Part shown: piece by piece, positions 53,882-62,249 of the stretch
How the letters are laid out: every line of letters begins with the position of its first letter
Numbering within the stretch: the first letter of the stretch is position 1
Assembly: GCA_035946735.1 (NCBI GenBank)
Contig: DASYYZ010000169.1
Location: forward strand, 62,001 to 126,000
Reading direction: 5' to 3'
Length of the DNA: 64,000 nt
Origin: Gp13-AA77 sp035946735
GTDB lineage: Bacteria > Acidobacteriota > Terriglobia > UBA7540
Notes under the pieces: model-generated
What the model was told of the DNA's origin: nothing
The model's input: the letters and a program-made list of their open reading frames with translations, nothing else
The model's database searches: none
Made by a program: the position numbers and the translations under genes

Positions 53882-53906
53882 AATTGACGATCGACAATCG
53901 GCAATG
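53882..53906. repeat. Short-period degenerate repeat over the ask start
   Basis: AATTGACGATCGACAATCGGCAATG: repeated GACAAT/GGCAAT words that end in the ATG of the aspartate kinase gene. Same family as 51974 and 55483; it replaces any recognisable Shine-Dalgarno sequence. Confidence 0.45.
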
Positions 53907-55316
53907 AATAGAGGCAGGCCACTTCGCGTTATGAAGTTCGGCGGCACTTCAGTGGGCGACGCCGAGTGCATCGGGCGTGTCGCCGCGCTCGTGGCGGACG
54001 AGGCCGCGCGCGCGGAAGCCGTGGTGGTGGTTTCGGCCATGGGCGGAGTCACGGACATGCTGATCCGCGCCGCCACTCAAGCCAGCCGGGGGGATCGTGA
54101 GAATTGGAAGGGCGCCCGCCAGGAACTCGCCCGCCGCCATCGCGAGGTGGCGGATCGACTGCTGGGCGCGGCAGAACAAGCGCAGGTGCTACCGGTGCTC
54201 GCCCAAGAAATCGGCGATTTCGAGAACCTCTGCTCCGGCTTCTCGCTGGTTCGCGAAATCACCCCCCGGGCCATGGACGCTCTCTCAAGCCTCGGCGAGA
54301 AGATGTCCGCCGTGCTGGTAGCGGCGGCCTTAAGATCAAGAGGCTGTGCGGCTGAGGCGGTGGACGCGGTTGAGATGATCGTTAGCGACGATCATTTCGG
54401 CAACGCTTCACCTCATTTCGATGAGACCACCGTGAAGACGCGCGACCGGCTCGCCCACCTGCGCCGGCGCGGCGTGATCCCGGTTGTCACCGGATTCCGG
54501 GCCGCCACCCGCGAAGGGGTCTGCACCACGCTCGGCCGCGGCGGATCCGATTACAGCGCCACCCTCGTGGGCGCCGCCCTTGACGCCGACGAGGTCTGGA
54601 TCTGGACCGATGTGGACGGCGTAATGACCGCCGATCCACGCCTGGTACCAGCCGCGCGCATTGTTCCGGAGGTCTCCTACCGCGAAGCCGCCGAATTGTC
54701 TTACTTTGGCGCCAAAGTTCTTCACCCGAAGACCATCCAGCCGGTAGTCAAGAGACAGATTCCGGTGTGGATCAAGAATACCTTCAATCCGGCGTGTCCC
54801 GGCACTCGCATTGGTGCTGCTGCCTCCACCGGCGGGCGGCCGGGCGTCAAAGCTCTGACCACTGTCAGCAAGGCGGCCCTCATCACGGTCAGCGGCCGCG
54901 ATCGCCTCGGCTTCTCCGAGCTCGCCGCCCGTGTCTTTGAGTCGCTGAGCCGCGAGGATATTCCGACTCTGATGGTCACGCAGTCCTCGGCGGACAACGT
55001 GCTGTGCTTCGCCGTGCACGATGCCGATCTGCTGCGCGTGCGGGATGCGCTCGAGCAGGCTTTCGAGCTCGAGATCGTCCACGACTACATCGGCTCTCCC
55101 GAAGTGCTGCCACAGGTCGCGATTGTGGTGGCCGTAGGCGAAAACATGAAGGGGATGCCGGGCCTTTCCGGCCGGGCGTTCAGCGCTCTCGGCCGTCACG
55201 GGATCAACATCATCGCCATCGCCCAAGGATCGTCGGAGTTGAGTATCTCGCTCGCGGTGGCCTCGGCGGACGTGAAGAATGCGGTCACGGCGATCCATGA
55301 GGAGTTCGAGCTCTAG
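53904..55316 (+). CDS. Aspartate kinase (monofunctional)
   Basis: 470 residues. KFGGTSVGD near the start (ATP/aspartate site), TTLGRGGSDYSATLVGAAL and TDVDGVMTADPR define the amino-acid kinase domain. The C-terminal half has two ACT domains (ALITVSGRDRLGFSELAARVFE, VAIVVAVGENMKGMPGLSGRAFSALG) that bind feedback amino acids. First step of Lys/Thr/Met synthesis. No homoserine dehydrogenase domain is fused. Threonine synthase follows 207 bp later in the same direction. The start at 53904 coincides with a short-period repeat; Met 10 (53931) is an alternative. Confidence 0.93.
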   Translation: MNRGRPLRVMKFGGTSVGDAECIGRVAALVADEAARAEAVVVVSAMGGVTDMLIRAATQASRGDRENWKGARQELARRHREVADRLLGAAEQAQVLPVLAQEIGDFENLCSGFSLVREITPRAMDALSSLGEKMSAVLVAAALRSRGCAAEAVDAVEMIVSDDHFGNASPHFDETTVKTRDRLAHLRRRGVIPVVTGFRAATREGVCTTLGRGGSDYSATLVGAALDADEVWIWTDVDGVMTADPRLVPAARIVPEVSYREAAELSYFGAKVLHPKTIQPVVKRQIPVWIKNTFNPACPGTRIGAAASTGGRPGVKALTTVSKAALITVSGRDRLGFSELAARVFESLSREDIPTLMVTQSSADNVLCFAVHDADLLRVRDALEQAFELEIVHDYIGSPEVLPQVAIVVAVGENMKGMPGLSGRAFSALGRHGINIIAIAQGSSELSISLAVASADVKNAVTAIHEEFEL

Positions 55317-55369
55317 GTTGTGTTGACTCCATTCTTAATGAAAATTTCAGTAAAGTGACGTCATTCTCC

Positions 55370-55420
55370 GTAGCGCCGCTCGATGAGCGGCGAAAAACGC
55401 CGGTCGCAGACCGGCGCTAC
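55370..55420. repeat. Three-way double-hairpin element (REPIN-like)
   Basis: Outer arms GTAGC/GCTAC enclose two perfect 7-bp stems: GCCGCTC-GAT-GAGCGGC and GCCGGTC-GCA-GACCGGC. Same overall plan and same outer arms as the elements at 4267 and 4966, but different stem sequences. Between aspartate kinase and threonine synthase genes. Confidence 0.6.
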
Positions 55421-55482
55421 AACAGCGGTCGCTACTATATTTTGCAATGCTCAATAGTTCCCGGTATTTCTCCTTCGCGGAA

Positions 55483-55517
55483 TTGACTGAAAACTGACAA
55501 CCGAAAACTCACGACTG
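55483..55517. repeat. Short-period degenerate repeat
   Basis: GACTGAAAACTGACAACCGAAAACTCACGACT: repeated AAAACTGAC/GACAAC words of period 7-11 immediately upstream of the threonine synthase start. Confidence 0.5.
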
Positions 55518-55523
55518 TTGCCG

Positions 55524-56819
55524 ATGTCCTGGTTTCTCCAATGCGCTGAAGATGGCTGCGGTGCGAAGCAGGACGCCAAGCGCGTCGATCATCAGTGCAC
55601 GCGCTGCGGTGGACTTCTGGAGGTTCAGTACGAGTTCGGCCGCCTCGACCCTGCATTGACGCGCCAGCGGTGGCTCGAGCGGCGCGCGACCAACAATCCG
55701 ATTAACCGCAGCGGCGTCTGGCGGTTCCGCGAGCTTGTTGAGTTCCTGGACGCGGGATCTGAGATCGTCTCGCTCTCCGAGGGCCGCACCCCGCTTCTCG
55801 AGGCTCCGCGTGCGGGGAGCTGGGCCGGCGGCATCAAGCTGAGCGTCAAGCACCAGGGCAACAATCCGACGGGTTCCTTCAAAGACCTTGGCATGACGGC
55901 CGCCATAAGCCAGGCAGTCGCGCTCGGGGTGCGGGTGGCGGCTTGCGCTTCCACGGGGAACACCTCTTCATCAATGGCGGCTTACGCGGCGCGGGCCGGT
56001 CTCAAGGCGCTGGTCTTCGTTCCCGCCGGGCGCATTACCTCCGCCAAGCTTGCACAGGCGCTTGATTTCGGGGCTTTCGTCATCGAGCTCGAAGGGACGT
56101 TCGACGATGCCTTCAGGCTGGTGCGCCAAGTGGCTCCTGATTTTGACCTTTATCTCGTCAATTCGGTGAATCCGTTTCGGATCGAGGGGCAGAAGACACT
56201 AGTACCCGAACTGCTTGAACAGCGGGACTGGAATCTGCCGGATTGTATCGTTGTGCCGGGCGGCAACCTCGGTAACGCCTCGGCGATCGGCAAAGGCCTG
56301 CTGGAGCTTCGCGAATTGGGCTTCATCCAGAAAGTGCCGCGCGTAGTGGTGGTTCAGGCAGCGGGCGCAAACGCCTTCTACAGTTTGATTGCGGAGGAGA
56401 GCCGGGAACTCGTCCCGGTCGAGATCCCTGAGACCGAGGCCACTGCCATTCGCATCGGCAATCCGGCTAATTGGCGTAAAGCGCGCCGCGTGCTTTGCGA
56501 GACTCAAGGTTGGTGCGAGCAAGTGACGGACGAAGAGATTTTCGCCGCCAAGCGCGCGCTCGCTGAGGACGGTATTGCCGCCGAGCCGGCGTCGGTCGCA
56601 ACCGTGGCCGGGATTCGCAAGCTTCGCGCTGCGGGGCGGATCGAGGCCGGCGCCGACGTGGTAGCGGTGCTGACCGGACATCAGCTCAAGGATCCTGACT
56701 ACGTTATCCGGCACAGCGGCGACCTCGGTGCCGGTCGCAGGATTCGAGTGGAAACCAGCCTTGATGCATTACGAAGCTCGGTGGAGAGAATCGTAACTGA
56801 GTCACTGAAGCCGTCTTGA
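55524..56819 (+). CDS. thrC: Threonine synthase
   Basis: 431 residues from ATG 55524 (a TTG 6 bp upstream is in frame). The N-terminal ~40 residues hold CxxxxxC and CTRCG, a zinc-ribbon-like domain seen in some threonine synthases. The PLP lysine is in NPTGSFKDLGM. Other family motifs: LSEGRTPLLEAP, ACASTGNTSSSMAAYAARAG and VPGGNLGNASAIGKG. Converts O-phosphohomoserine to threonine. With aspartate kinase just upstream it forms a threonine-synthesis group; a double-hairpin and a short-period repeat lie between the two. Confidence 0.93.
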   Translation: MSWFLQCAEDGCGAKQDAKRVDHQCTRCGGLLEVQYEFGRLDPALTRQRWLERRATNNPINRSGVWRFRELVEFLDAGSEIVSLSEGRTPLLEAPRAGSWAGGIKLSVKHQGNNPTGSFKDLGMTAAISQAVALGVRVAACASTGNTSSSMAAYAARAGLKALVFVPAGRITSAKLAQALDFGAFVIELEGTFDDAFRLVRQVAPDFDLYLVNSVNPFRIEGQKTLVPELLEQRDWNLPDCIVVPGGNLGNASAIGKGLLELRELGFIQKVPRVVVVQAAGANAFYSLIAEESRELVPVEIPETEATAIRIGNPANWRKARRVLCETQGWCEQVTDEEIFAAKRALAEDGIAAEPASVATVAGIRKLRAAGRIEAGADVVAVLTGHQLKDPDYVIRHSGDLGAGRRIRVETSLDALRSSVERIVTESLKPS

Positions 56820-56837
56820 TCTCTTCCTCACTCGCCC

Positions 56838-58427
56838 ATGAAACGTAATCTGGAGGCCCTGGCCGGGCAACAATTCGATCTTGTCGTGATCGGCGGCGGC
56901 ATTCACGGCGCCGCCACGGCTCGCGACGCAGCGCTCGGCGGGCTCAGAGTGGCGCTGCTGGAGGCTGGCGATTTTGCCAGTGGAACATCCAGCCGGTCCA
57001 CCAAGCTGATCCATGGTGGTCTGCGCTACCTGCAGCAGTTTGAGTTCAAGCTGGTCCGCGAGGCACGCCAGGAGCGCCGCTTTCTGACGGAGCTGGCGCC
57101 GCACCTCGCACGGCCTGTCCGGTTCCTGCTTCCGATTTATCGCGGTGATTCGTTTTCGCCGCTCAAGATCCGGTTGGGACTCGCCCTCTACGATGCCCTT
57201 GGGAATCTTGGCCCAGGGGACCGTCACCGCATGTTGAGCGCGCAGCAGGCGCTCCGCCTGATGCCGGCGCTGCGGCCTGAAGGTCTGCGGGCTGCCGCCA
57301 TCTATTACGACTCCGGCACGGACGATGCGCGGCTCACGATCGAGAATGTCGTCGATGCTGCGGATCACGGCGCGGCAGTGGCGAATTACGCTGCGGTCCG
57401 CTCTCTAGCCCTATCGAACGGGCACGTGACCGCCGCCGAGGTTGAGGACGCGATCACAGGTGGCAGATTCGAGGTCGCGGGACAGTTTTTTGTGAACGCC
57501 GCCGGACCCTGGGTGGACCGCGTGCGCGCCCTGGCGCCGGGGTATGACGGTTCTCGCACGGTGCGCCTGACCAAAGGTGTCCACGTCGTGGTGCCGACCG
57601 TGACCGGGAATCTGGCGCTGCTGGCCGCGATTCCGGCCCAAGATCGGGTGCTGCTGATGTGGCCCTGGCATCACGGCGCCATGCTGGGCACGACGGACAC
57701 CGATTTCGACGGCGATCCGGCCACAGTCGAGCCCGATGAAGCAGACATTCGATACCTGCTGCAGGCGGCAAACCGGATCTTCACCCGGCCGCTCGTGCCC
57801 GCGGACGTGAGTTGCCCCTGGGCTGGATTGCGCGCGCTTGTGGTCGAGCCTGGCTCCAATTCCCGTAACCCGTCCGCCGTCACCCGCGAATATCGTTTTC
57901 ATGAAGATCCCTGGGCCGGGAATTTCATCTCGGTATGCGGCGGCAAGCTGACCACTGCGCGTGCCCTCGGCGAAAAACTCGCGCAACTGGTCGCGGCGCG
58001 ACTCCGCCGGACCCTGAACGGCGTCTCGAGCCGCAGCACAGCTCTGCCCGGAGGCTGCACCGGCGAGTTCGAATCATTTCTTCGATCGGCAATCGAAACG
58101 GGCTGGCACGAGTTTCACCTGCCGCCGGCGACATCTGAACGCATTGCGCGTACCTACGGCAGCCGATGGCGCGCCGTGGTCGAAGCGATCCGTCAGCGGC
58201 CGGAACTGGCTCAGCCTCTGCTCGCGCGACCCGGCGGCGAACCCGAACTGATCGCGGCAGAAGCAGCCTTCGCCAGCGGAGAGGAGATGGCGGTCAAATC
58301 GGAAGACTTTCTGCTGCGCCGCTCCGGCTTGAGCTGGACGGGGTCGCTCCTGGCTGAAGCCGCGCCCCTGATTGACGGCATTCTGGATGAAAATGCCGGG
58401 CGCAGCAGAGCAACAGCTTCGCGCTGA
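56838..58427 (+). CDS. glpD: Glycerol-3-phosphate dehydrogenase (FAD, aerobic type)
   Basis: 529 residues. FAD-binding VVIGGGIHGAATARDAALGGLRVALLEAGDFASGTSS with the GxGxxG signature, then RSTKLIHGGLRYLQQ (hallmark), YYDSGTDDARLTIENV, and WPWHHGAMLGTTDTD. The C-terminal helical domain ends near residue 515. Oxidises glycerol-3-phosphate to dihydroxyacetone phosphate at the inner membrane, feeding quinones. glpK or glpF is not nearby; it follows threonine synthase by 18 bp, so may share its transcript. Confidence 0.94.
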   Translation: MKRNLEALAGQQFDLVVIGGGIHGAATARDAALGGLRVALLEAGDFASGTSSRSTKLIHGGLRYLQQFEFKLVREARQERRFLTELAPHLARPVRFLLPIYRGDSFSPLKIRLGLALYDALGNLGPGDRHRMLSAQQALRLMPALRPEGLRAAAIYYDSGTDDARLTIENVVDAADHGAAVANYAAVRSLALSNGHVTAAEVEDAITGGRFEVAGQFFVNAAGPWVDRVRALAPGYDGSRTVRLTKGVHVVVPTVTGNLALLAAIPAQDRVLLMWPWHHGAMLGTTDTDFDGDPATVEPDEADIRYLLQAANRIFTRPLVPADVSCPWAGLRALVVEPGSNSRNPSAVTREYRFHEDPWAGNFISVCGGKLTTARALGEKLAQLVAARLRRTLNGVSSRSTALPGGCTGEFESFLRSAIETGWHEFHLPPATSERIARTYGSRWRAVVEAIRQRPELAQPLLARPGGEPELIAAEAAFASGEEMAVKSEDFLLRRSGLSWTGSLLAEAAPLIDGILDENAGRSRATASR

Positions 58428-58495
58428 CCCCCGCGCATCGTAAAATGCAGAGGGAAGCTCACTACAAGAGCTTGAAGTTGCGCGGCGGCCCTGGC

Positions 58496-58792
58496 ATGAG
58501 ATCGGGCACGACAAAGACTGCGAAAAGGTACAGGATCCGAGGACGCGTCCAAGGCGTTGGTTTTCGCTATTTTGCCGAGCGCGCCGCCCATGCCGCCGGC
58601 ATCTTGGGCCACGTCAGGAACTGCGCGGACGGTACCGTTGAAGTCTATGCGATCGGAGACGCATCAGCGCTCGAAGTGTTCAAGCACCGGTTGGCGCAGG
58701 GGCCGCCAGGCGCCTGGGTGCAAGCAGTGGAGGAATCCGAGATGCCCGTAAATCAAGGTTGCAAAGAGTTCTCCATCAAAGGCGGCTGGTAG
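58496..58792 (+). CDS. acyP: Acylphosphatase
   Basis: 98 residues from ATG 58496 (an ATG 51 bp upstream is in frame but adds an unrelated tail). GRVQGVGFRYFAERAA carries the phosphate-binding loop with catalytic Arg, then GHVRNCADGTVEVYAIGD with the catalytic Asn. Hydrolyses carboxyl-phosphate bonds; small cytoplasmic enzyme. Normal length for the family. Followed 39 bp later by apt. Confidence 0.9.
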   Translation: MRSGTTKTAKRYRIRGRVQGVGFRYFAERAAHAAGILGHVRNCADGTVEVYAIGDASALEVFKHRLAQGPPGAWVQAVEESEMPVNQGCKEFSIKGGW

Positions 58793-58831
58793 CGTGCTTC
58801 CACAAGTGAAGCCAGTTCAAACGGAGGAAAC

Positions 58832-59347
58832 TTGGAAGACCTCAAGCAACTCATTCGCGAGATACCCGACTACCCGAAACCAGGAATTCTGTTCTACGAC
58901 ATCACGACCTTACTGAAGGATCCCGTCGGCTTGCACAGAGCGGTGGACGCCTTGGCAGACCACTACGTGGGCCGAAAAATCGATTGCGTGGCCGGGATCG
59001 AGGCGCGCGGTTTCATCTTCGCGCCCATGGTGGCGTACCGCCTCAACGCTGGCTTCGTGCCCGTGCGCAAGCCGCGCAAACTTCCGGCCGAAGTGGCGCA
59101 GGCAAGCTACAACCTGGAGTACGGCCAGGACTCGCTCGAGGTGCATCGTGATGCCGTGAGTGAAGGCCAGGCGGTTCTAATCATCGATGACTTGCTGGCC
59201 ACCGGAGGCACCGCCGCCGCGGTGGCCGGACTGGTGGAGTCGCTGGGCGGGCGGGTGGCGGGACTCGGATTTCTGATCGAGCTTGAGTTCCTGAAGGGCC
59301 GGGACAAGCTGCGAGGTTACGACCTGCACTGCGTCCTGAAATACTGA
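58832..59347 (+). CDS. apt: Adenine phosphoribosyltransferase
   Basis: 171 residues from a TTG start directly preceded by GGAGGAAAC, a near-perfect ribosome site that decides the start. IPDYPKPGILFYDITTLLKDP, GIEARGFIFAP (PRPP-loop neighbourhood) and VLIIDDLLATGGTAAA (PRPP-binding motif) are diagnostic. Converts adenine plus PRPP to AMP. Convergent with the selenoprotein gene, with 5 bp between stop codons. Confidence 0.95.
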   Translation: MEDLKQLIREIPDYPKPGILFYDITTLLKDPVGLHRAVDALADHYVGRKIDCVAGIEARGFIFAPMVAYRLNAGFVPVRKPRKLPAEVAQASYNLEYGQDSLEVHRDAVSEGQAVLIIDDLLATGGTAAAVAGLVESLGGRVAGLGFLIELEFLKGRDKLRGYDLHCVLKY

Positions 59348-59352
59348 CGAAG

Positions 59353-60033
59353 TCAGGAGGGTCCCGGCGGCGGCGGTGCGCCAGTCGGGCGCGAGGGCAG
59401 CGCCTTCAATACTTCGTCGAGGAAGAATTCCTCGGGTAGAGAACCTTCGATCGACGCCAAGCCGTTGATGACGGTCTTGGGCACGGCATAAACCCGGTAG
59501 CGCGAGGCGAGATCCGGAAATTCGGTAGCTTCGATGCAGTCGGCCTGCACGAGATCACTCTCCAGGGCAAACGATTGAGCGAGGCGCACGGCCTTTGGGC
59601 AGTGCGGTCAGGTGGGCGTGACGAACACCTGCAGGTGGACGGGTTCGGTGATCTGGGCGAGCCGCTCGCGGCTCACAGCGGACAAGCCGGAGTCGCCTTT
59701 CGACACGAGGATGATCGCGTCCAGCAGGCTTGCGAACTCGTAACCGGCGGGCAGGCCATAGAATCGGATGCCGAACTCTTTGCCGTTGCGCACCACCGTA
59801 GCCGGCACTTTGTCGACCCCATACCCGGCAGCTTTCTCTTTGTCGAGAAGGAAATTAAGCACCTCCACCGAGAGATTCTCCGAGAGCGCCGCCAGTTCTT
59901 CGAGAAGTTGCCTGGCCTCGCGGCCGTATTCCAGGTTCAGTTCCTGGGTGAAGTGAACGAGGCGGACAGGATTCACCATGTCCTTGAGGCGTTCCTTGAT
60001 GGCGGTTGCGTCTTCATTGCGAATCAGTTGCAT
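59353..60033 (-). CDS. Selenocysteine-containing PDO/glutaredoxin-like protein (in-frame TGA at 59608-59610)
   Basis: 226 residues from ATG 60033 (AAGGAG 6 nt upstream), read through one TGA. Two thioredoxin folds: residues 10-115 (FTQELNLEYGREARQLLEE, then VDKVPATVV) and 125-212 (VHLQVFVTPT-U-PHCPKAVRLAQ, then VYAVPKTVING). The TGA (residue 142) stands exactly where the first Cys of the family's TCPxCP active site belongs; Cys145 is the second. Family features (cis-Pro loops VPA and VPK, FALESDLVQAD) continue on both sides, so this is one gene. A stop at residue 141 would remove the active site. The N-terminal CxxC is degenerate (L34-E-Y-G37). The selD end at 63800-64000 supports selenium use. 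Family role: reducing or isomerising disulfides in the cytoplasm. Alternative: a TGC-to-TGA mutation or sequencing error. Confidence 0.82.
59585..59606 (-). promoter_or_regulatory. Candidate bacterial SECIS hairpin after the TGA
   Basis: Starting 1 nt after the TGA, CGCAC-U-GCC / GGC-C-GUGCG form 8 pairs with one U-C mismatch and a CAAA loop. A competing hairpin, AGGC (nt 14-17) with GCCU (nt 23-26) and loop CGUGC, has a G at nt 19 in the second loop position, closer to described bacterial SECIS geometry (G early in the loop, 16-37 nt from UGA). Which fold is real needs computation. Confidence 0.45.
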
Positions 60034-60175
60034 GCCACACTCCTTCTTCGGGCGCTCGGCCAATCTTGATTATAGCTTTGTCCCGCTTGACACGATTCTT
60101 GGCCGTCGCCTAGGCTCAACGATGTGAGGCGCGGCCAGGTACGGTCCGAGTGCCTTCGTTCGGAGAGACGCTGGT

Positions 60176-61096
60176 TTGACTAAAGTCACGGACTACAGCA
60201 TTCGAGGATGGGCGAATCCCACACAAGACCGTCCGCGCGAGTATTGCGCACGGCTCGAAGAAGGGGAAATCCTTTTTTTCCCGGCGACGCCTTTCGAGCT
60301 CCCTCGCGAAGGGGTCGATTTCCTGACTGGCATCCGCCAGAGCTCGGCTGCTTTTCACAAGAACATCTCGTATCGTCCTCGCGAAGACCGGGTGTATGGT
60401 CTCGAGCGCGGCGCTGGCAACGAACGACGCCTTGCTGCGATCTTTAGCGCCTACTCGAAGAGCGTCACCGCCTTTGCCGCCGAATTTCTGGTACCATACG
60501 CCGGCGGCTGGAAACTGGACCTCGCCAGTTTCCGCTCCCTGGAGGAGCGCGGACGCGATCTGCCGCTGAAATCGCGCAACGATCTGCTGCACACCGACGC
60601 TTTCCCCACGCGGCCCACCAACGGCAACCGCATTCTGCGCGTCTTCACGAACCTCAACCCCGTAGAGCCGCGGGTGTGGCTGACGGGCGAACCCTTTGAC
60701 GTGCTGGCGCCGCGCCTGGCACGGGACGCCGGACTCGAGGATTGTGTGGGCCTGGCGCGATCGCGCTGGAGGCCCTGGACTCGCATGCTGCCGCGAATGG
60801 CGACTGCGATCGGCCTGCCGCTGCCCGACCGCTCTCCCTATGACCGCTTCATGCTTGGGTTTCACCACTACCTCAAGGCCAACCGCAGCTTCCAGGAGTC
60901 GAGCCCAAAGTCGCGCTGGGAGTTTCCTCCGAACTCCACCTGGATCGTGTTTACGGATTCCGTTCCGCACGCAGTTCTCTCCGGCCGACTGGCCCTGGAG
61001 CACACGTACATCGTCTCGGAGCGCGATTTGATTCTGCCTGAAAAGTCGCCGCGCCAGGTCCTGGAGAAGCTCTGCGGTACATCGCTTCGGAACTGA
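60176..61096 (+). CDS. kdoO: Kdo 3-hydroxylase (Fe(II)/2-oxoglutarate dioxygenase)
   Basis: 306 residues from a TTG start. Matches the KdoO family: EYCARLEEGEILFFP, HKNISYRP, VPYAGGW, LLHTDAFPTRPTNGNRILRVF (metal ligands His139 and Asp141), AYDR-like DRSPYDRFMLGFHH, FTDSVPHAVLSG (distal His265) and LEHTYIV. KdoO hydroxylates the Kdo sugar of lipopolysaccharide, giving Ko, using Fe(II), oxygen and 2-oxoglutarate. Its presence supports an LPS-bearing diderm. Divergent from the selenoprotein gene (142-bp gap). No waa genes nearby. Confidence 0.88.
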   Translation: MTKVTDYSIRGWANPTQDRPREYCARLEEGEILFFPATPFELPREGVDFLTGIRQSSAAFHKNISYRPREDRVYGLERGAGNERRLAAIFSAYSKSVTAFAAEFLVPYAGGWKLDLASFRSLEERGRDLPLKSRNDLLHTDAFPTRPTNGNRILRVFTNLNPVEPRVWLTGEPFDVLAPRLARDAGLEDCVGLARSRWRPWTRMLPRMATAIGLPLPDRSPYDRFMLGFHHYLKANRSFQESSPKSRWEFPPNSTWIVFTDSVPHAVLSGRLALEHTYIVSERDLILPEKSPRQVLEKLCGTSLRN

Positions 61097-61148
61097 CTTC
61101 GGCGGCCCTGGGCCGGGTCTGGCGCATCCAAAGGTTGTGGAGGTTGAC

Positions 61149-61664
61149 GTGAGATTCTCCGCCGCAGCCGCGCTTCGAATGTCCGTCAGTCTACTCGCCT
61201 TGTCTCTCACCACAATCTCCGGAGCGTTGCGCGGGGCCGATAATCTCAAGCTAGCGCCGGGACTCGACTTCATGAAGAACGCCTATCAGGGACCGGCGAT
61301 TACCGGCGACAAGATGTGGGATGGGATCGAAAAGGGCAAGCCCAACTACATCTTCATGTACGGTGAGTTCTGCTACGACGCCAAGCGCCAGGCGCAGCGT
61401 ACGGTGGAGATGTACCGGGACTACGGCGACCGCGTACACTTTGTGATCATCGACCTCTCGCGCCCTATCGCCAAGGTGGAGCAGATTCCTCTGGTGAAGA
61501 AGTACTACACGGGGCTCTTTCCGCATACCACGATTCTCGACAAGAACGGCAAAGTCGTGCTCGACTACACGGGCGAGATCGATGACGCCACGCTGATCGG
61601 CTGGATGGACGCTGCCGTGCAGTCTGGTGATGAAGCAAACGACCAGAAAACGGCAACTAAGTAG
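61149..61664 (+). CDS. Secreted thioredoxin-fold protein lacking CxxC
   Basis: 171 residues from GTG 61149, chosen because GGAGG lies 5 nt upstream. Signal peptide to about residue 29 (SVSLLALSLTTISGALRGA). The mature part has a thioredoxin-like order: NYIFMYGEFCYDAKRQAQRTV, VHFVIIDLSRP, LFPHTTILDKNGKVVLDYTGEID. The active-site position has a single Cys (C75-Y-D-A), so classical dithiol exchange is not possible; it may bind thiols or act as a peroxiredoxin-like or chaperone protein. 52 bp after kdoO. Confidence 0.85.
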   Translation: MRFSAAAALRMSVSLLALSLTTISGALRGADNLKLAPGLDFMKNAYQGPAITGDKMWDGIEKGKPNYIFMYGEFCYDAKRQAQRTVEMYRDYGDRVHFVIIDLSRPIAKVEQIPLVKKYYTGLFPHTTILDKNGKVVLDYTGEIDDATLIGWMDAAVQSGDEANDQKTATK

Positions 61665-61707
61665 AGCCGCTCGTCTGCTCTGTGCGGATGCGCGCCACCT
61701 CTTTTCA

Positions 61708-62076
61708 TTACTCTCCCTTTGAGCTGCTCCGGTACATCCGGTGTGCGCGGCAGGCCAGGAGTGAGGTGGTTGTGAAATTCGCCGTCGCGAGACCGACGAA
61801 ACCCCAGTTCGCGTGACGGATAAGCGCAAAAACAACCACCAGGAGGCTCAGTGCAGCGGCCCCGCAGCTATAGTAGAAGATGGCGACGTCAAAGTTGCCG
61901 GCCGCCTTGCCGTCCCGATGAGATTTCGCGATTGATGCCACCGCCGCGAGTGTTGCAGCCAGTCCCAGGGCGATATTTTGGCGGGTAATGAAAAGGGCGC
62001 CCGCCGCCACAGTCGCAGCAAGGCCTATGGCCAGCCACCCGAAGTGAACAAGCCGCGGACGTGTTGTGGTCTCCAT
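61708..62076 (-). CDS. Small hypothetical membrane protein
   Basis: 122 residues with four hydrophobic segments at about 13-30, 33-47, 65-85 and 92-108 (GWLAIGLAATVAAGALFI; IALGLAATLAAVASI; FYYSCGAAALSLLVVVFAL; WGFVGLATANFTTTSLLA). The C-terminus is basic (CRAHRMYRSSSKGE). No family recognised. Convergent with the thioredoxin-fold gene. Confidence 0.7.
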   Translation of the reverse strand: METTTRPRLVHFGWLAIGLAATVAAGALFITRQNIALGLAATLAAVASIAKSHRDGKAAGNFDVAIFYYSCGAAALSLLVVVFALIRHANWGFVGLATANFTTTSLLACRAHRMYRSSSKGE

Positions 62077-62249
62077 TTGCCGCCTCCTCGTACTGCGTTC
62101 CCGTTCTGTTACGCTTGCCGGTTGCCTTCGAATCCTATCATGCTTTGCGATGCCCGCCTTTCGAGCGCCGAACGCGCCTCGCGACCGGTTCGGTTCGCGG
62201 CGTCGAGGGCTGTTTCGTAGCTCGAAACGTCGCCTTCCGAATCCGAGTG

